A stretch of 64,000 nucleotides of DNA from Amyelois transitella (lineage: Eukaryota > Arthropoda > Insecta > Lepidoptera > Pyralidae). Positions 1 through 13,443 of this stretch are shown here, piece after piece (the first letter of the stretch is position 1; each line of letters starts with the position of its first letter). The notes beneath the pieces were generated by a model that had not been told where the DNA came from, ran no database searches, and saw only the letters and a program-made list of their open reading frames with translations. Made by a program: the position numbers and the translations under genes. The stretch covers positions 2,014,001 to 2,078,000 of the forward strand of contig NC_083530.1 of NCBI RefSeq assembly GCF_032362555.1, read 5' to 3'.

Positions 1-1016
1 AACAATTTAACATTTAACACATGAATTTTCATGCCAACAAAGACTGATTGAGTCATCATCGCCTTTAGTCAACGTTTTCGTTTAAGAATATAATTCATTT
101 AAAGTTCCTACACTTTTGACATTACTAGTTTATAAGTTTTTGTTTTTTGTAAATGCGAACAATTGCAATGATAATATGCAGTCGTCAATTAATTGACAGT
201 ACATTGATTATACTTTTATATCACTCTGAGAAATCTCATAGATCAGATATCATCATACATTTGTTTGCATCATATTTGCTTTTGATGAGTTTTATCATCA
301 TGTACTTAATAGGTATTATTAAGATTAGATTAGTATTGTGCAATGGATTTGGAAACTGAAGACTAAGAGGACTGAACGAAGTGGATTGGGAAATTTCGAG
401 AAGGGAACCCTGCTTGGAGTGAGTGAGAGAATGTTCCAGTCTTCATAGAAGGATGAACTATTATACCTCATCATGCCTCTCGTATAGCTTGACAAGAAAT
501 GAAGCATACCTCGATGTAGTATTGAGAAAATGTTGCGGATAAAAAATTGAGTATAAACCAACGCTATTAAGTAGTTACTTTTGTTTATGGCTCCTTTTTT
601 ATACTATACATCTTCTAAAACAGGTCGGTTTATAATAGTGAATTGTCAAATCATTTCACGAAACCTCAATAACACCAAATAACAGTCAATAACTATTTGG
701 TGTTTCTATATGAAACGCAGAAGTAGCGCCCTCATCGACCGGTCTGCTTAATTTCCTTTCAGGCTTTACATTTGTGATACATCTAATGTAGTTGTATATA
801 TTGTTTTTAATTTCCAAATATAAATGACATTTAACTTTATAATCATATTTAATTTCACAAATAACAATCTCCAATCTAACACATAACTAATCAATATCCC
901 CCGCTTAATAATTCCGAACACGTGATTGGTACGCAATAAAGGGAATTGAAGAGGAAGTTATATTAAAATAGCTAGATGAGACCAAATTATAGTCACAAAT
1001 TTGAAATTAACCTTAT
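1..1016. other. AT-rich DNA, no gene seen
   Basis: The stretch is AT-rich with only short open frames of atypical composition. I see no splice-bounded exon, tRNA or clear repeat boundary. It may be intron or intergenic DNA of the gene whose candidate last exon lies at 2926. Confidence 0.5.
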
Positions 1017-1686
1017 TATAGGTCGCGCGGTGGTTAAAGAACGCTCGGAAAAAATAGTGGGGGCAAACGGCGCATGTGTACATTCGCGCTCAAAAATGCT
1101 AAGGGAAATGTTTTTTTTTTTATTTATTTAATACTAACTGTTGTCCCGCAACTTCGCCCGCGTGATTTTCCAAAAAAAGTAGCCTATGTTTTAACTCGGT
1201 TATTTAACTATGTATATCCATATCTTATAATATACTTATAATGTTAGTATGGATTTTGTGCCTTATATATACTTATAATCCCTACTTATATTATAAATGC
1301 GAAAATGTGTTTGTGTGTATGCATGTTCAGTTTTCACACTTAACCTGACCTGGCTGAACCAATTTTGATGAAATTTGACATAGTTATATTCAACCGTGGA
1401 CGGACATAGGGTAGGGGCGACTTGTACTGTTTGAGAATTGATATATTATTTTAAGTTGTCGCGTACAAATACGATAAAACAATTTGTGCGCAACAGTACC
1501 CAAGAGACACGGGACGCGCGAACTCAACGCGGGAAGTAAAGAGTGACTAATCCACCAATACGTGTCGCCGTCGGCGCACACCCGCCCCCCCTCTCTCCTC
1601 GTCGCACCTAATAGACCTAAAAATTGATCACTGCGCATGCCCCTTCTACTTTTGCCGAGCGTTCTTAAACCACCGCGCGACCTATA
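1017..1686. mobile_element. Non-autonomous DNA transposon with 32-bp terminal inverted repeats
   Basis: The two ends are inverted copies of a 32-bp sequence starting TATAGGTCGCGCGGTGG, with one mismatch by eye. The element is flanked on both sides by CTTAT (1012-1016 and 1687-1691), a plausible 5-bp target duplication. The inside holds no transposase-like frame; part of it (about 1130-1380) resembles older Helitron-type filler. The superfamily cannot be assigned from the ends alone. Confidence 0.75.
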
Positions 1687-2925
1687 CTTATTACTTACCT
1701 TAATAACCATTTTCAGTAATTCCCTTCTGCGTTATCGGTTACAAATATAATATCATATTCTCTGCATTACTAACACTTACCGAGTAACTACGGAGAAATA
1801 TACAATGTATATTTCGAAATCTTACTCGTCGTCCGAATGTTTAAAAAAAGCTAATAAAGGATACCTAAAAACAAATCAACGTGGAGAAAGAAAAAAAGGA
1901 AAATATAAATAAATATATATCTTTATTATAATTTAATATATTAAAAAAATACATACAATACTAATTTGTGTATACAAAATAAAGGAAAAAAACGCGTCGT
2001 CGAATGTTGAAAAAAAAAGCTGATACAGGACACCTAAGAACAAATAAACGTGGAAAAAAAAGGGAACATATATGAAAAAGGAAAAATAAATTAAAAATAA
2101 AAAAAAAAGAAAAGAAAAAAAAATAAAAAAAAAGAAAAGAAAAAACAATAAAAAAATAAATAAAAAATGAAAAAAAAAGGAAAGAAAAAGAAAAATAAAA
2201 AAAGGAAAGAATAAAAGAAAAAATGCATCTAGTTTAATAGATGCCAAGCCCCATTTCGGGTGCATTTTTACAGGAAGTTTTGGAGATGATAGAAGAAAAC
2301 AATACAGATTTTTTTAACAACGGGGTTTGGTAAGAGATTAAAAAGTTACATTTGGTCTATCGCTGAAAGAGCATTCATAATACACATTATTTTGTAATGA
2401 TCTGATTGATGTACAGCATTAATTCTCCGCATGATTTGTTCCAAGCAGATATTTGGAGTTGATGGCTCTACGAGAGAATTCTACTCGGCACAGAAGAGTA
2501 AAAAAAAGAATAAACCAAAAACATAATGACAAATATTATTATTACTATTATACGGACGGAAACTCAAATTAAGAATACTGAAACTTGCTCACCCACTCGA
2601 AAATGAAACCGTAAAGTAACCAATTTCGTGCGCTTAATTTATATAAATATTTTTTAAACTTATATTCATACAAACCTAAACACTTAACACCACACCATTT
2701 CACAATCATTATCTTCACAAATTTCGTTTTAACTTGTTTATATTAACAGGAGCCTCCGCAGTAAAACACTCGCGACGCCGTTTTTATCGCGCCAAAAACT
2801 ATCGCTGTTTCGCTTTTTAATTTGACGTGAAGCGTGACAGCTATAGTTTTTCACGCGCCGTCTGATTCGATATAACCAAAATAAAAATAAAAAAAAAACT
2901 ACATTCCCAATATCTTCTGTTACAG
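1687..2925. other. Non-coding stretch with a long purine tract
   Basis: Positions 2050-2225 are almost entirely A and G on the plus strand, a low-complexity polypurine tract. This makes an artefactual Phe/Leu-rich frame on the minus strand. No gene is supported here. Confidence 0.55.
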
Positions 2926-3063
2926 AATGACGAGGTCAGCCTTCTGTCGTACAATGAGGACTCAAATTCATCGAATCTCTTCGAGGTGCAGTTGCAAAAC
3001 GGATCGCACACAGACAAACAGACAGACAAGGCCGAGTCGTCCAGCTCTATAGCCGTCACGTAG
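2926..3063 (+). CDS. Candidate 3'-terminal coding exon of an unidentified gene
   Basis: A good splice acceptor (TCTTCTGTTACAG, ending 2925) is followed by 45 in-frame codons and a TAG at 3061-3063. The peptide is hydrophilic and Ser/Asp/Glu-rich, begins NDEVSLLSYNEDSN and ends ESSSSIAVT. This looks like the cytoplasmic tail of a membrane protein or a disordered C-terminus. Upstream exons would lie left of the window or be unrecognised in the first 2.9 kb. One other frame is also open across most of the exon, but its composition (many Arg and Cys) is less protein-like. I do not recognise the family. It could be a chance acceptor plus open frame. Confidence 0.4.
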   Translation, partial: NDEVSLLSYNEDSNSSNLFEVQLQNGSHTDKQTDKAESSSSIAVT

Positions 3064-3540
3064 CAATACGTCATCTGGAGACAACGGTTCATATACGGAA
3101 CCGGCAAGCGGAAAGTGTAAAACGTTTTAAGTGACACAGTGATGTGTGTTGTTTGTGGAAACAACTGTGCGTTTAATAAGTGATAAATCAAGGGTGTGTT
3201 TTAAGTTTGTGTCGGAACGTTTGTGATTATTGCAAATGTGACCAGGATATGGTGGGTTGACTATGTTTTAAAATGTCTTATTAGAATAAGAGGAGCGATT
3301 CGATTTTGAAAGCTATTGCTGGAGGGCTATGCTAAACTTAGGTATGAGGTAGGTTCACGAATGTCCAAAAGGCGTTATGTGTTTACAAAAAGAGTTGGAG
3401 AGGCAAGAATGTCCTTTTCAATGTACGTTAATAATCTTATTGGTGTTAGATTAACATGTCTTGCCTCTTCCTACTGGCTTTTTTTATTTATTTACTAATT
3501 TATGTACACAGAAAATGACAATTGACAAAATGACTATGAA
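3064..3540 (+). other. Possible 3' UTR of the preceding exon
   Basis: Unique-looking AT-rich sequence follows the TAG at 3063 and precedes the first repeat. It fits a 3' untranslated region, but this rests only on position. Confidence 0.3.
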
Positions 3541-3905
3541 TTCTGCTTATTTCAAAGGAAACTTCTTCCAGCAGGCTTTAGTCCCGGTTGCATCCTCATC
3601 ACTCTGGCGAGGAACCTGGGTTGTGCCATTAACTGATCCTGGATTGGTCAGGTTTTAACACGAAGCGGCTCCCGTCAGACCTCCACAGTAGCTTGAATGT
3701 GCAGGTTTCCTCACGATGTTTTCCCTCACCGTAACAGCATCGGTTAGTATTAAAACTAATGTACGTAACTTCGAAAATAGTCATTACTACATGGCCAAAT
3801 TGGGATTCTAACCTGTGCCTTACTGCGGATCACGTATTTTAACCGGGCACCTTGCCGATTCGACCTCCGACGCTCTAAGTCGGCCTTGTCCTCTCTCTCT
3901 GCAGT
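3540..3905 (-). mobile_element. Lepidopteran SINE relic, inverted
   Basis: The segment around 3660-3740 (GTCAGACCTCCACAGTAGC and CCTCACGATGTTTTCC) matches, from memory, a very common lepidopteran SINE read in reverse. A degenerate tRNA-like head follows near 3800-3890. It is decayed, and its right boundary merges with the LINE fragment that follows. Confidence 0.55.
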
Positions 3906-3908
3906 TAA

Positions 3909-4095
3909 TCTCAAAGATAGAAGCAAGTAAAGGTAAAGGGTCAGGTCAAGAGTACCCGAAACCGCCGAGCTTGCATGAAGAGAGTTATGAATGTGGATGA
4001 AGCGAAGGAAGTGTGCAGAGATCGTGGCAAGTGGAAGGAGGTAGTCTCTGCCTACCACTCCGGGAAAGAGGCGTGATTTTATGTATGTATGTATG
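3909..4095 (+). mobile_element. 3' end of a LINE with (ATGT)n tail
   Basis: This is one of about seven copies in the window. Read in the sense direction it encodes a C-terminal stretch with [13 protein letters not shown] followed by a short Lys/Glu-rich end and a stop, then a (ATGT)n tail. The better copy at 35420-35632 extends upstream to a [13 protein letters not shown] segment of the kind found after reverse transcriptase domains. I infer an RTE-like LINE; the clade is not proven. Confidence 0.6.
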
Positions 4096-4099
4096 GAAG

Positions 4100-7000
4100 C
4101 AAGTTTAGACACGTGTCTTATTCGTGAATCAAATTTGCCGTTTCAAGTCGTTTATATGATGAGCCAACCTCTTTAAAGCTCATCATCATACAACAACGTG
4201 CCACACTGATTTCGTAGCCTTCTAGCGATAATTATCAAAAGTGAAACTATATCTTGACATGTATATGTTTTTGTCGGACTGGACATAGGCATGATAGCTA
4301 AAGATGCCACTGAAATTGACTAAAACTCGAGCATAGACTATACTGAAATTACTATTTTCTGCTAAAGACTAAAAAAGAATGAATGAAAATGTAAAAAAAA
4401 AATATGCATTAAATTGTTCTACTCGTAGGATACTGTTTTTAAATACTTTAAATGTTTGATAGTCAATGAGATTGTTATTTGTATTAATCTCATCATCTTT
4501 CATGGGTCAAAATGATGAAAAATTTTAAGATTGACATTTTGATGTCTTTAGTTTCGTGTGTTTAGGCTAATGTTGAATCTTTATGGTAAATGGCAAAATC
4601 CCAAATTGATAAGGTAGATTTGTTACATTATCTCTCACATAAGGACTTTATACTTGAGCTCAATAGTAAAATGAAAAATATTTGATAAGTCTTTCTAGGT
4701 GTATTGTCACGAATTCAACCTTATATTTTGGTGATAAGATTTTAAATAACAATGGCTGTATACATTTAATTATATTTCGATGACGAATGACGCTAGACTT
4801 AAATGTAATATTATTTAAAATAACAGTAGGATTTGGATAAAATGACTTGCAATACTTTGTTACAATAACCGGATGACGATCAAATTGGCTCATAATTTAA
4901 TCATAAACGATAGTTTTTCTGACAGAAATAAGTTGCAAATATTGTCTCAACTTGATCTTAATGGCGTTAGTCAGACCCGGTTTCATCCTTACACTAAAGA
5001 GGTGTCCGGGGTCTCACCTTGTATGTTGTTTTAAATGGCTAATATCTTGCTCATAGGAGGAGGAAAGTAGTAAAATTAAAATAATTAGAGACATAAACGA
5101 ATTTCCTTAAACTTAGGATAATTTTTAGACAATGAGAAATATAACCCAAAATTATTTTTATCATGTATCTTAACTTTTCTTTCGAGTCATATGATATTTG
5201 AGTAGGATTAAAAAAGTGATATGGGTGCATTTTATAAAATTTTACGTCGTCGTCTTAAACAAGGTAAGACATAATATGCGAAGTCGTAATATCCAAATTG
5301 TATTGTATTCCACCGATTCTATACCTACATGTTATAACTTTGCCCAATATCCGACACAAACAAACAAAAAATAATATTTTTTTATAATTCACTTTATTTA
5401 ATTGGTATTGTTTTAAGATGAGGACACTGTACCTACGTAAGTTAATTGTATAGTAATAGTGTGATGCATTTCTATGTGAAAATTTAAAAAAAAAAATATT
5501 GTAAATACTATTTTAATTAGTTGTTGTCCGAATTTAAGTAGGGGTTTTATGGGAAGCTGATTCTGTTTCTGCAATATCAAAGAGTCTTGAGTATTTTTGT
5601 GTTACGCGTAAAATTTGGTCGATAATTATACTTTTGGAAACAAGTTAGTTAGCTATCTTTACTCATGAAGTTCTTAATAATGACATGGCGTCTACTGGCC
5701 AACTAGCACAAGTTCGTCAAGGTAAACCAAAAACATTTATTTTACAATGCAATCAAGTTTTTAACTTTTTGCTGAGCAACCAACTCGCAAGTTATGATCG
5801 CGAAGGTAAAAAAAAAGGTCCTAATTATCGGACATCGGGTTGCTTACAACTTGTTGCAAATTTGCAAATAACTTTATATCACCCGTTACCTTGCGATCTG
5901 ATTACCTCAATTGAGACACCTATTTAAGAAGCAAATTGGTTGCTATTAAATAAAATTTAGCAACAAAATTTGACGCTTTTCCTTTTGTATGTAAGAGCTA
6001 GAACATGAAATTGTTTACTTATATTAATTGTTGAAGAGATAATTCGAATGCAGTCAATAATTTAACAGTTTTTAGTTTCAAATTTTACCGATGCCTCCCT
6101 TAGAATTTTAAAATTGAAAACCGTTAAATTATTTACTGAAGTGGCACCATTCAAATCAATAAATATGTTTTGTACGATTTGATGTGTTGCTATTAAGTGT
6201 GTGTTTGTATGTATATGTACATGCACTTTGATACCGTCAGAAGTGATTTAGTAAAAATATACGTCATTTTTTTAACATAGAAATCTGAATAGTATAATAC
6301 AAAAGAAAATACATCTTATAGTAAAAGCTATATGAATAATGATTCGTCGTTTTGCATAGCACGTAATTTTCAGTTTTCAAATAAATTTCAGAATTGAGAT
6401 GAAAACAAAACGTCCATTTACTAATATATACCACTTCTATAGTTTAATATCATTCTGAATTCTACGGTATCAAAGGAATCTGGGTAAAAGTTTTATTACA
6501 GATAGTTTTCCTATTGATTGTCGTTGTTTTGAACTATTGTCTTAGAATGTTCTCATTTTGTTATCAGGATGGGGTGACACACGCAACCTGTTGCAAGACA
6601 AATTTCTTGACTAAAAACTTTGAGCAATATTTTTACAAACGAAATTTGTTATTATTTTTATGTCAACGCTTAGATATTTGTTTTTTGTTTAGTGTACCTG
6701 CAAAAACATATGTGTACTTAAAAAATTTAAAATGTTTCTGTAATTTAATATATCGACTTTCGCTCTACATTGGATCTAAAACCATTAATATATGGCATTA
6801 TTTGGTATTCCCAAACAGAATCTGCTGATTTAAGTTTGACAAGCGCTACATACAAATACATATGCGTGTACTCGTGTTTGCTTGCAGTTGCAGGTCGCAG
6901 GCGACGGCGGCACGTAAGTTGAACAATCTGAATGTAGTGCGACACGATGCGATCATGTCACACAAAAAAATAGTTTTCGAAAATATTGAAATCGTAAAGA

Positions 7001-10000
7001 TAGACCCAAACAACTTGTTATTGGATCTCATTTTGTCGGTTTTCTTTTGATTCGTCAAAAATAATTCAGTTTTTTTCTTTACTGTTTTAAAACACTTAAT
7101 TTGCTATATACAATCCCATGCATAGTAACTAGGTCGCGTCGCGTCGCAACTGCGTTCAGAGCTTAACATTCATAATACATGACGGAAAACAATTAGCGGT
7201 TGCATTTCCTACAATATGCGAGTTAATATAGGATATTATGAATTAACTACTATTACTTGCTGCGATGTGTGATCCCACTTCTGCTTTAAGTGATCCCACC
7301 TCTGACCCCATAATTTGAACAGTTTTCTGTTCACTTTGTGGTCACTTAATTTTCGAAATGCAATCCTACAACTTTAGCTTTTATTTGCCCCTAACACCAC
7401 TGCCATTTGCAAGAAATATTATTATTTTTAAGTCAACATGTAGCGGCCGTTCAGCCTCCATGGACAGACAGACTTTGACTTGACATTTTAGATGAACAAA
7501 GCTGACTGACATATTGATGAAAAATAGGACAATCAAATTTGACTAAAACGACGACGAGACAAGACGCTTACAATCTGGTATTATTCTGACTGACCTACCA
7601 GACCCTCGGCCCGTTCACAACAAGACCGATTCAAATAGGCTTTCTGCTAAATTTTCATATGTATTGTCCAATACGCTAGCAAAACCATTTATGGTTTACT
7701 ATGCCATAGTACGGAGAGATGACCTTACTAAAGGGTTATGTGCGTATTTAGTGCGTTTAATTATGACGTACTAAATTTGACTAATGATTTTAAGGGTTCA
7801 AGTTAGCCCGGTTATTCAAAGCTAGATTGTATACCCTTTATTGTTAATAAATTAAGTAGATTAATCCTAAGCTTATGTTGAGGTTATCTACAAAAGGCGG
7901 ACTTATCGCATTATTTTATAAGAAGTCCCCGCCGAAAAGCGCTAAATATAGGTTTCATATAGCGTAGTTCCATTATAAAACATTTGTTCTTAGTTTATAT
8001 ATAAACATTTATTCTTAGTTATAAAATGTTACAGTGACAGCCGATATTTCAAAAGAAAATAGGTCGCGCGAAAAGAAATAATTTGCTTTAAAATAATGTA
8101 TGTGATTGTATATTCACTCTTATTCTGGTCAGTTATTTATGAACGAAATCATTTCGATACACAATCATAAATTAACAATAAAAAAAACTTAGGACTTGCT
8201 CACCTTTTCCTTTGATTTAATAATATTTCTTGCAAATGAGATAATACAGTACAAAGTGGAAGAAATGTTTATATCGTAGTGATTATTTTAACTATTAATA
8301 GGTTGAGACAAGAATCAAGCAGGAAGGATTTATTTTTTAAGAGAACCTTACACTAGGGTTTTTTGAGTCTCAATCAAAGGTTATATTTTTAATTGGGTTG
8401 TGTTGTGTTGAACTGGGTTATACCGACGACCGGCTAAAGTAACTGATTGAATGTAGTCCTTCAGTCTTTCAAGAATATATATTTGTAAAGTGCGGATTGC
8501 TTATTATATTTAAAGTAATTTCGAGGCATGGTTTTCTGTGGCAATTTATTCTACGTCGACTTGGAAGGCTTATTCACGAATATTGATAGGACATAATATG
8601 TCTCATCTCCCTATTTTTGAGGTAATCCGAAGTGTTAAAAATTTAGAAAATACGTATGTGAATAAGTGTGCTGGCAACACCATAACCTCAAAAGACTAGT
8701 GTAAGGGTTCTCAAATTATACTAATTTCTTAATACGTGTTCACGTAAAAGAAATCGCACAAAAATTTACCCATACCTTTACTTCTTTATTTCTAAAATAG
8801 TATCCCATTGTCTGTCTTTCTTCAGCACATGAATGATGACAGAAATTAAATTTCATGATCGGTCGCAACTCGTCCTAAAATTACTTTTTTTTTAATTTGG
8901 TCCCTTCATTTAACCTACATATATGTAAGTAAATAATCTGTAATATTTGCGCTTTCCTTCCGCCACGAACCATCTGAAAATCTTTTTATTAGTTAGTTAA
9001 CTCTCATCTTTGCATTTTCTATTAACCTCTAAGCTTCTGGGCTCGGGGTCTACGTATCGATTTCCTTCCACTTTTACCAGTCTTATGCATTGTATAAACA
9101 TTGCATTGCAAACACTTGTATTTAAGACAGAAACAATGCTAGCTTTGTGCGATTTGATGTGAGTGAACACGCAACTTTTTACGGGTGTAAGTTCACTTTA
9201 GAATCGAAATTTAAAATTTTGCGTGACATTTCCTATTATCAATTGTTTTTTTTTGTTTTTTTAATGATATGAATACTTGTTTATGGTTTATATTTTATCA
9301 CTGCCTGAAATCGTTTCATTTAAACAACACATTTTCTTAAAGTTAAATTGACAGAATTTCAGCGTTATCCAAATACTTGAGAATGTTGTTCTTTATTTGA
9401 TAATAATGAAAATTAAACTTTTAATGTCGTCGTTAAAAACAGATGGTCGTAATAATAAAAATCGAATTATATTTGTATTTCTGGTTCCCAGCATCGCCCA
9501 AGTGTGATCTTTTGGCACTTCGTTATTACTTACAGTGCCCGTTATAAAAATTCTTATTTACTTATGGGGCTATTCACGGATTTTATTACGGCATATGTGA
9601 TCTTATCCACTATTGTTCTTCGTTGCAAACATGGTTCAGTAATGCAAACATGTGTTGTTAAATGAAATTGTATTGTAACTATAATAATTCTTTTGTCATA
9701 TTTGGTTAACGTATTTTGTTTTATTGGTAACCATTTATGATATACGGCAAAGATTCTTACTCTCAAAATTATTTTCTCTTATTTTATTTCTCTCATTGGC
9801 AAATATATATGTATATTTTTTCAGTTGATTCCATTTTGTACACCACGGTTGTATTACCCTGATGACAAAACAAGACTTTTTGGTGTCTTCAATTTACTTC
9901 GGATGCTAAAAATCCACGGATTTATAAAAAAAAAAAAATAGTACTTGTATCGAATTATTTAAACAACCAGGAAATTTTCAAGGTGATATATTTTTTCAAT

Positions 10001-10465
10001 ATGAATACACTAAAAATGTCCACTTTGTTCACCCGGGTGATGTCACCGGTGACATAGCGAAACACCATTTTTTTAATTAAGCGATTCACGATTGTCTTTG
10101 ATTGTTAGTTTATATATAAACAATGATTCCACTTAGTTTTAAGAGTCAAATGTAGCGCCAGGAAATAATTGTAAGTTGTATATAACGATAGCCAATTTTG
10201 ATTATAATATGAAAATATATATCTCGAAAAAATTATTTCGAAAAAGAACAAAAAAAAAACGGAATAAATGTACATATAAAAAGTATTGGTTTTTCATTTT
10301 CATCTACCCATAAAAAACAGACTTTATTTTTTACTAGCAAAGCCACAATGAAAAAAAACACATTGTCAATTAATTTTTTTTATAGGTATATATTTTAATA
10401 TTTTTTCTTTCGTGTTATTACAATAGCATTATAATTTGAAATACATTAAAAATAAATAAAAATTA
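4100..10465. other. Long AT-rich region without recognised genes
   Basis: About 6.3 kb of AT-rich sequence holds only short open frames and few copies of the repeats that crowd the rest of the window. No splice-bounded exon or RNA gene was recognised on either strand. Possible contents are a long 3' UTR, a non-coding transcript or plain intergenic DNA. A TTTATT near 10323 could be the minus-strand polyadenylation signal of the next gene. Confidence 0.45.
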
Positions 10466-13394
10466 CTATATTCTTAGCTTCAGTTCATTTTCTTGATTCT
10501 TGATTACATACTGCATACCTGGAAAATAATACAAATGATGACAAAAAGAAAATTATGCAAATCACGAATTTAATAATGGTTAAAATTGCGTGACTCATCC
10601 ACAATAATTCCCACTAGTTCGAATGGTCAGTTACATACATATGGTCACGTCTACATCCTTTGCGAAGTAGGCAGAGCCAATCCCGAGTCTATAACCCTAT
10701 CCCTTAGTAGCCTTTAATTACAATGACTGATGATGACAATTGGTCAGTGAGATCATCGCAGTTTTCGCGTGAAGCGAATACAAACATGAGAAAATGAGAT
10801 AGAGATAGAGAAACGCACAGAAGTGCTAAAAATCGCATTTTTTACTCATATGTATAAATTCCTAAAATCTATTTTATGCCAATAACTTTCATGCACAGAC
10901 ATTGGTCAGTTTCTATTTTTTTTATAAATTTTTATTACAGTTATCGCACCACCCGTACATCCATCTCGGTTCGGTCCAAAGGCTCGACTGGCAGAGAATG
11001 CCTTGTAACATTAAGTCCACCTGTTGTACATTTTACGTGCATATAGTTTAATACATACAAATGTTCACGTTCAGCTATTTGGCTTAATGATAGAATTGAG
11101 ATTCAACTAGTGACAGGTTGCTAGCCCATCGCCTAAAAAAGAATCCCAAGTTTGTAAGCCTATCCCTTAGTCGCCTTTTACGACATCCATAGGAAAGAGA
11201 TGGAGCGGTCCTATTCTTTTTTGTATTGGTGCCGGGAACCACACGGCACTATAAAGTTTAAATAAATAAATAAGTGTACATAATAAGAAGACTTACGCCA
11301 CTATCCAGTTCCTTGGCGGCTTGCAATTCAAGGATGTCATCTTGTATGTCCACGCTCAACTCCTGAATTGGCACAGTTTCAGTCTCCCACAAGACTTCCT
11401 GATGGCGCATCGTACGGTGTCTACGTTTGTGTGTTTTTAGATGCACCTGGTTAATGAAAAATCATTTAATCCGTTATTTTGGAAGTTATCAAAGTGTTAA
11501 AATCTAAAAGTTCTGAAAACATTGTCCATTTCAGATACTTAAAAGTGGTAATATCGCTTGATACATCTGGACACTAGACAATTAATAAATTAGCATATTT
11601 ATACTCATTTGTTTGAACGCGCTAATCCCAAGAACTACTGGTTCGAATTAAAAAATACTTTTTGTGTTGAATAGACCATTTATCGAGGAAGGCTTTAGGC
11701 TGTATAACATCACGCTGCAACTATTAGGAGCGAAGAAAAAATGGAATATGTGCAAAAAAAAAACGTAGTTCCTTAAATTATCAAACAAACAAACAAACTC
11801 TTCAGCTTTATAACATTTGTACCTATAGATAACCAATCACCCTGAGATTAGCGCGTTCAAACAAACAAACTCTTCAGCTTTATAATATAAGTACCTATAG
11901 ATAACCAATCACCTTTTTAATATGAGTGTTGACCATAGACCTCAGATGGAATAGAGCGGGGCATAGCGGACAGCGGCGGGTGGGCGCGGAGTGTGCGCAG
12001 AGCGCGTGCTGATTTCGGCGGTTACACGACACAAAGCCGCGGCCGCACGTCTGACAACAGATACATACATACATACATAAAAAATGAAAATGCATTTATT
12101 TCTTTAACTACTAATACTAGTGTATGTTTAGAAAGAGCAGGATTTTCTGATACAGGCATACTTTGCTTAATAGAAAATCCTAACAATGTATAGTGTACAC
12201 TTTGTAGTTAAATAAATAAATGCATTTTCATTTTTTTTTATACATATGATCACGTCTTTATCCCTTACGGGGTAGACAGAGCCAACAGTCTTGAAAAGAC
12301 TGATAGGCCACGTTCAGCTGTTTGGCTTAATGATAGAATTGAGATTCTATATTCTAGATGAGAGAGAATAGTGAGGGGTTGCTAACCAATCGCCTAAAAG
12401 AAGAATACCAAGTTTAGAAGCCTATCCCTTAGTCGCCTTTTACTACATCCATGGGAACGAGATGGAGTGGTCCTATTCTTTTTTGTATTGGCGCCGGATA
12501 CCACACAACACTAATATTAGTATAGTATACTAGCTGTCCCGGCAAACAAATGTTAAGTGTGGACAACCCTTAACACTTAGGGGTATAAAAAATAGATGTT
12601 AGCCGATTCTCAGACCTACTGAATATGCATGTAAAATTTGGTTAAAATCGGTAAAGCCGTTTCGGAGGAGTACGGAGACAAACATTGTGACACGAGAATT
12701 TTATATATAACATACTAGCGACCCGCCCCGGCTTCGCACGGGTGCAACAAAATTATAAATGTTATTACACATAAAAACCTTCCTCTTGAATCACTCTACA
12801 TGTTACAAAAAACCGCATCAAAATCCGTTGCGTAATTTTAAAGATCTAAGCATACAGACAAACAGACTAAAATAGCGACTTTGTTTTATACTACATATGT
12901 AGTGATAATATATCTCACCTCACAAGTGTAAGGTCTCTCATTAGTATGCAACCTGTTGTGCCACATCAGCGCCCTCTCGCCCAGGAAGCTGCGGCCGCAA
13001 GTCTCGCACGTGAACCGTCTGTCTGTCTGCGCCGGCGGTTCCTCCGCAACTCGGCTGCTTGGACTTTTGTGTCTGGAACAAGTTCAAAATTTACCACAAA
13101 CACTATAGAAAATATAGTTTTGGCAACTTGAAAACCTGGTATGTAACGAATATTCTATGTATTCAGTTCGTTTAGTTTTTATTTATTTATTCTTTATTGT
13201 AACAATTACAATTTGTAAAGTACAATAGGCGGACTTAATGCTAACAGCATTATCTAACAGTCTACCATTGGGTTAAGCGGAGAACCTTTGTGTGGGTGAT
13301 AATAATAATGTATAACAGACATACTTATTATACGATATATACTAAAAACCTATACATAATATATACCTATATACTACACTAAACATACATATAT

Positions 13395-13443
<49 letters not shown>

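Noticed and set aside
1933-2265. Phe-rich minus-strand frame
   Set aside because: It is produced by the A/G tract at 2050-2225; no signal or family resemblance.
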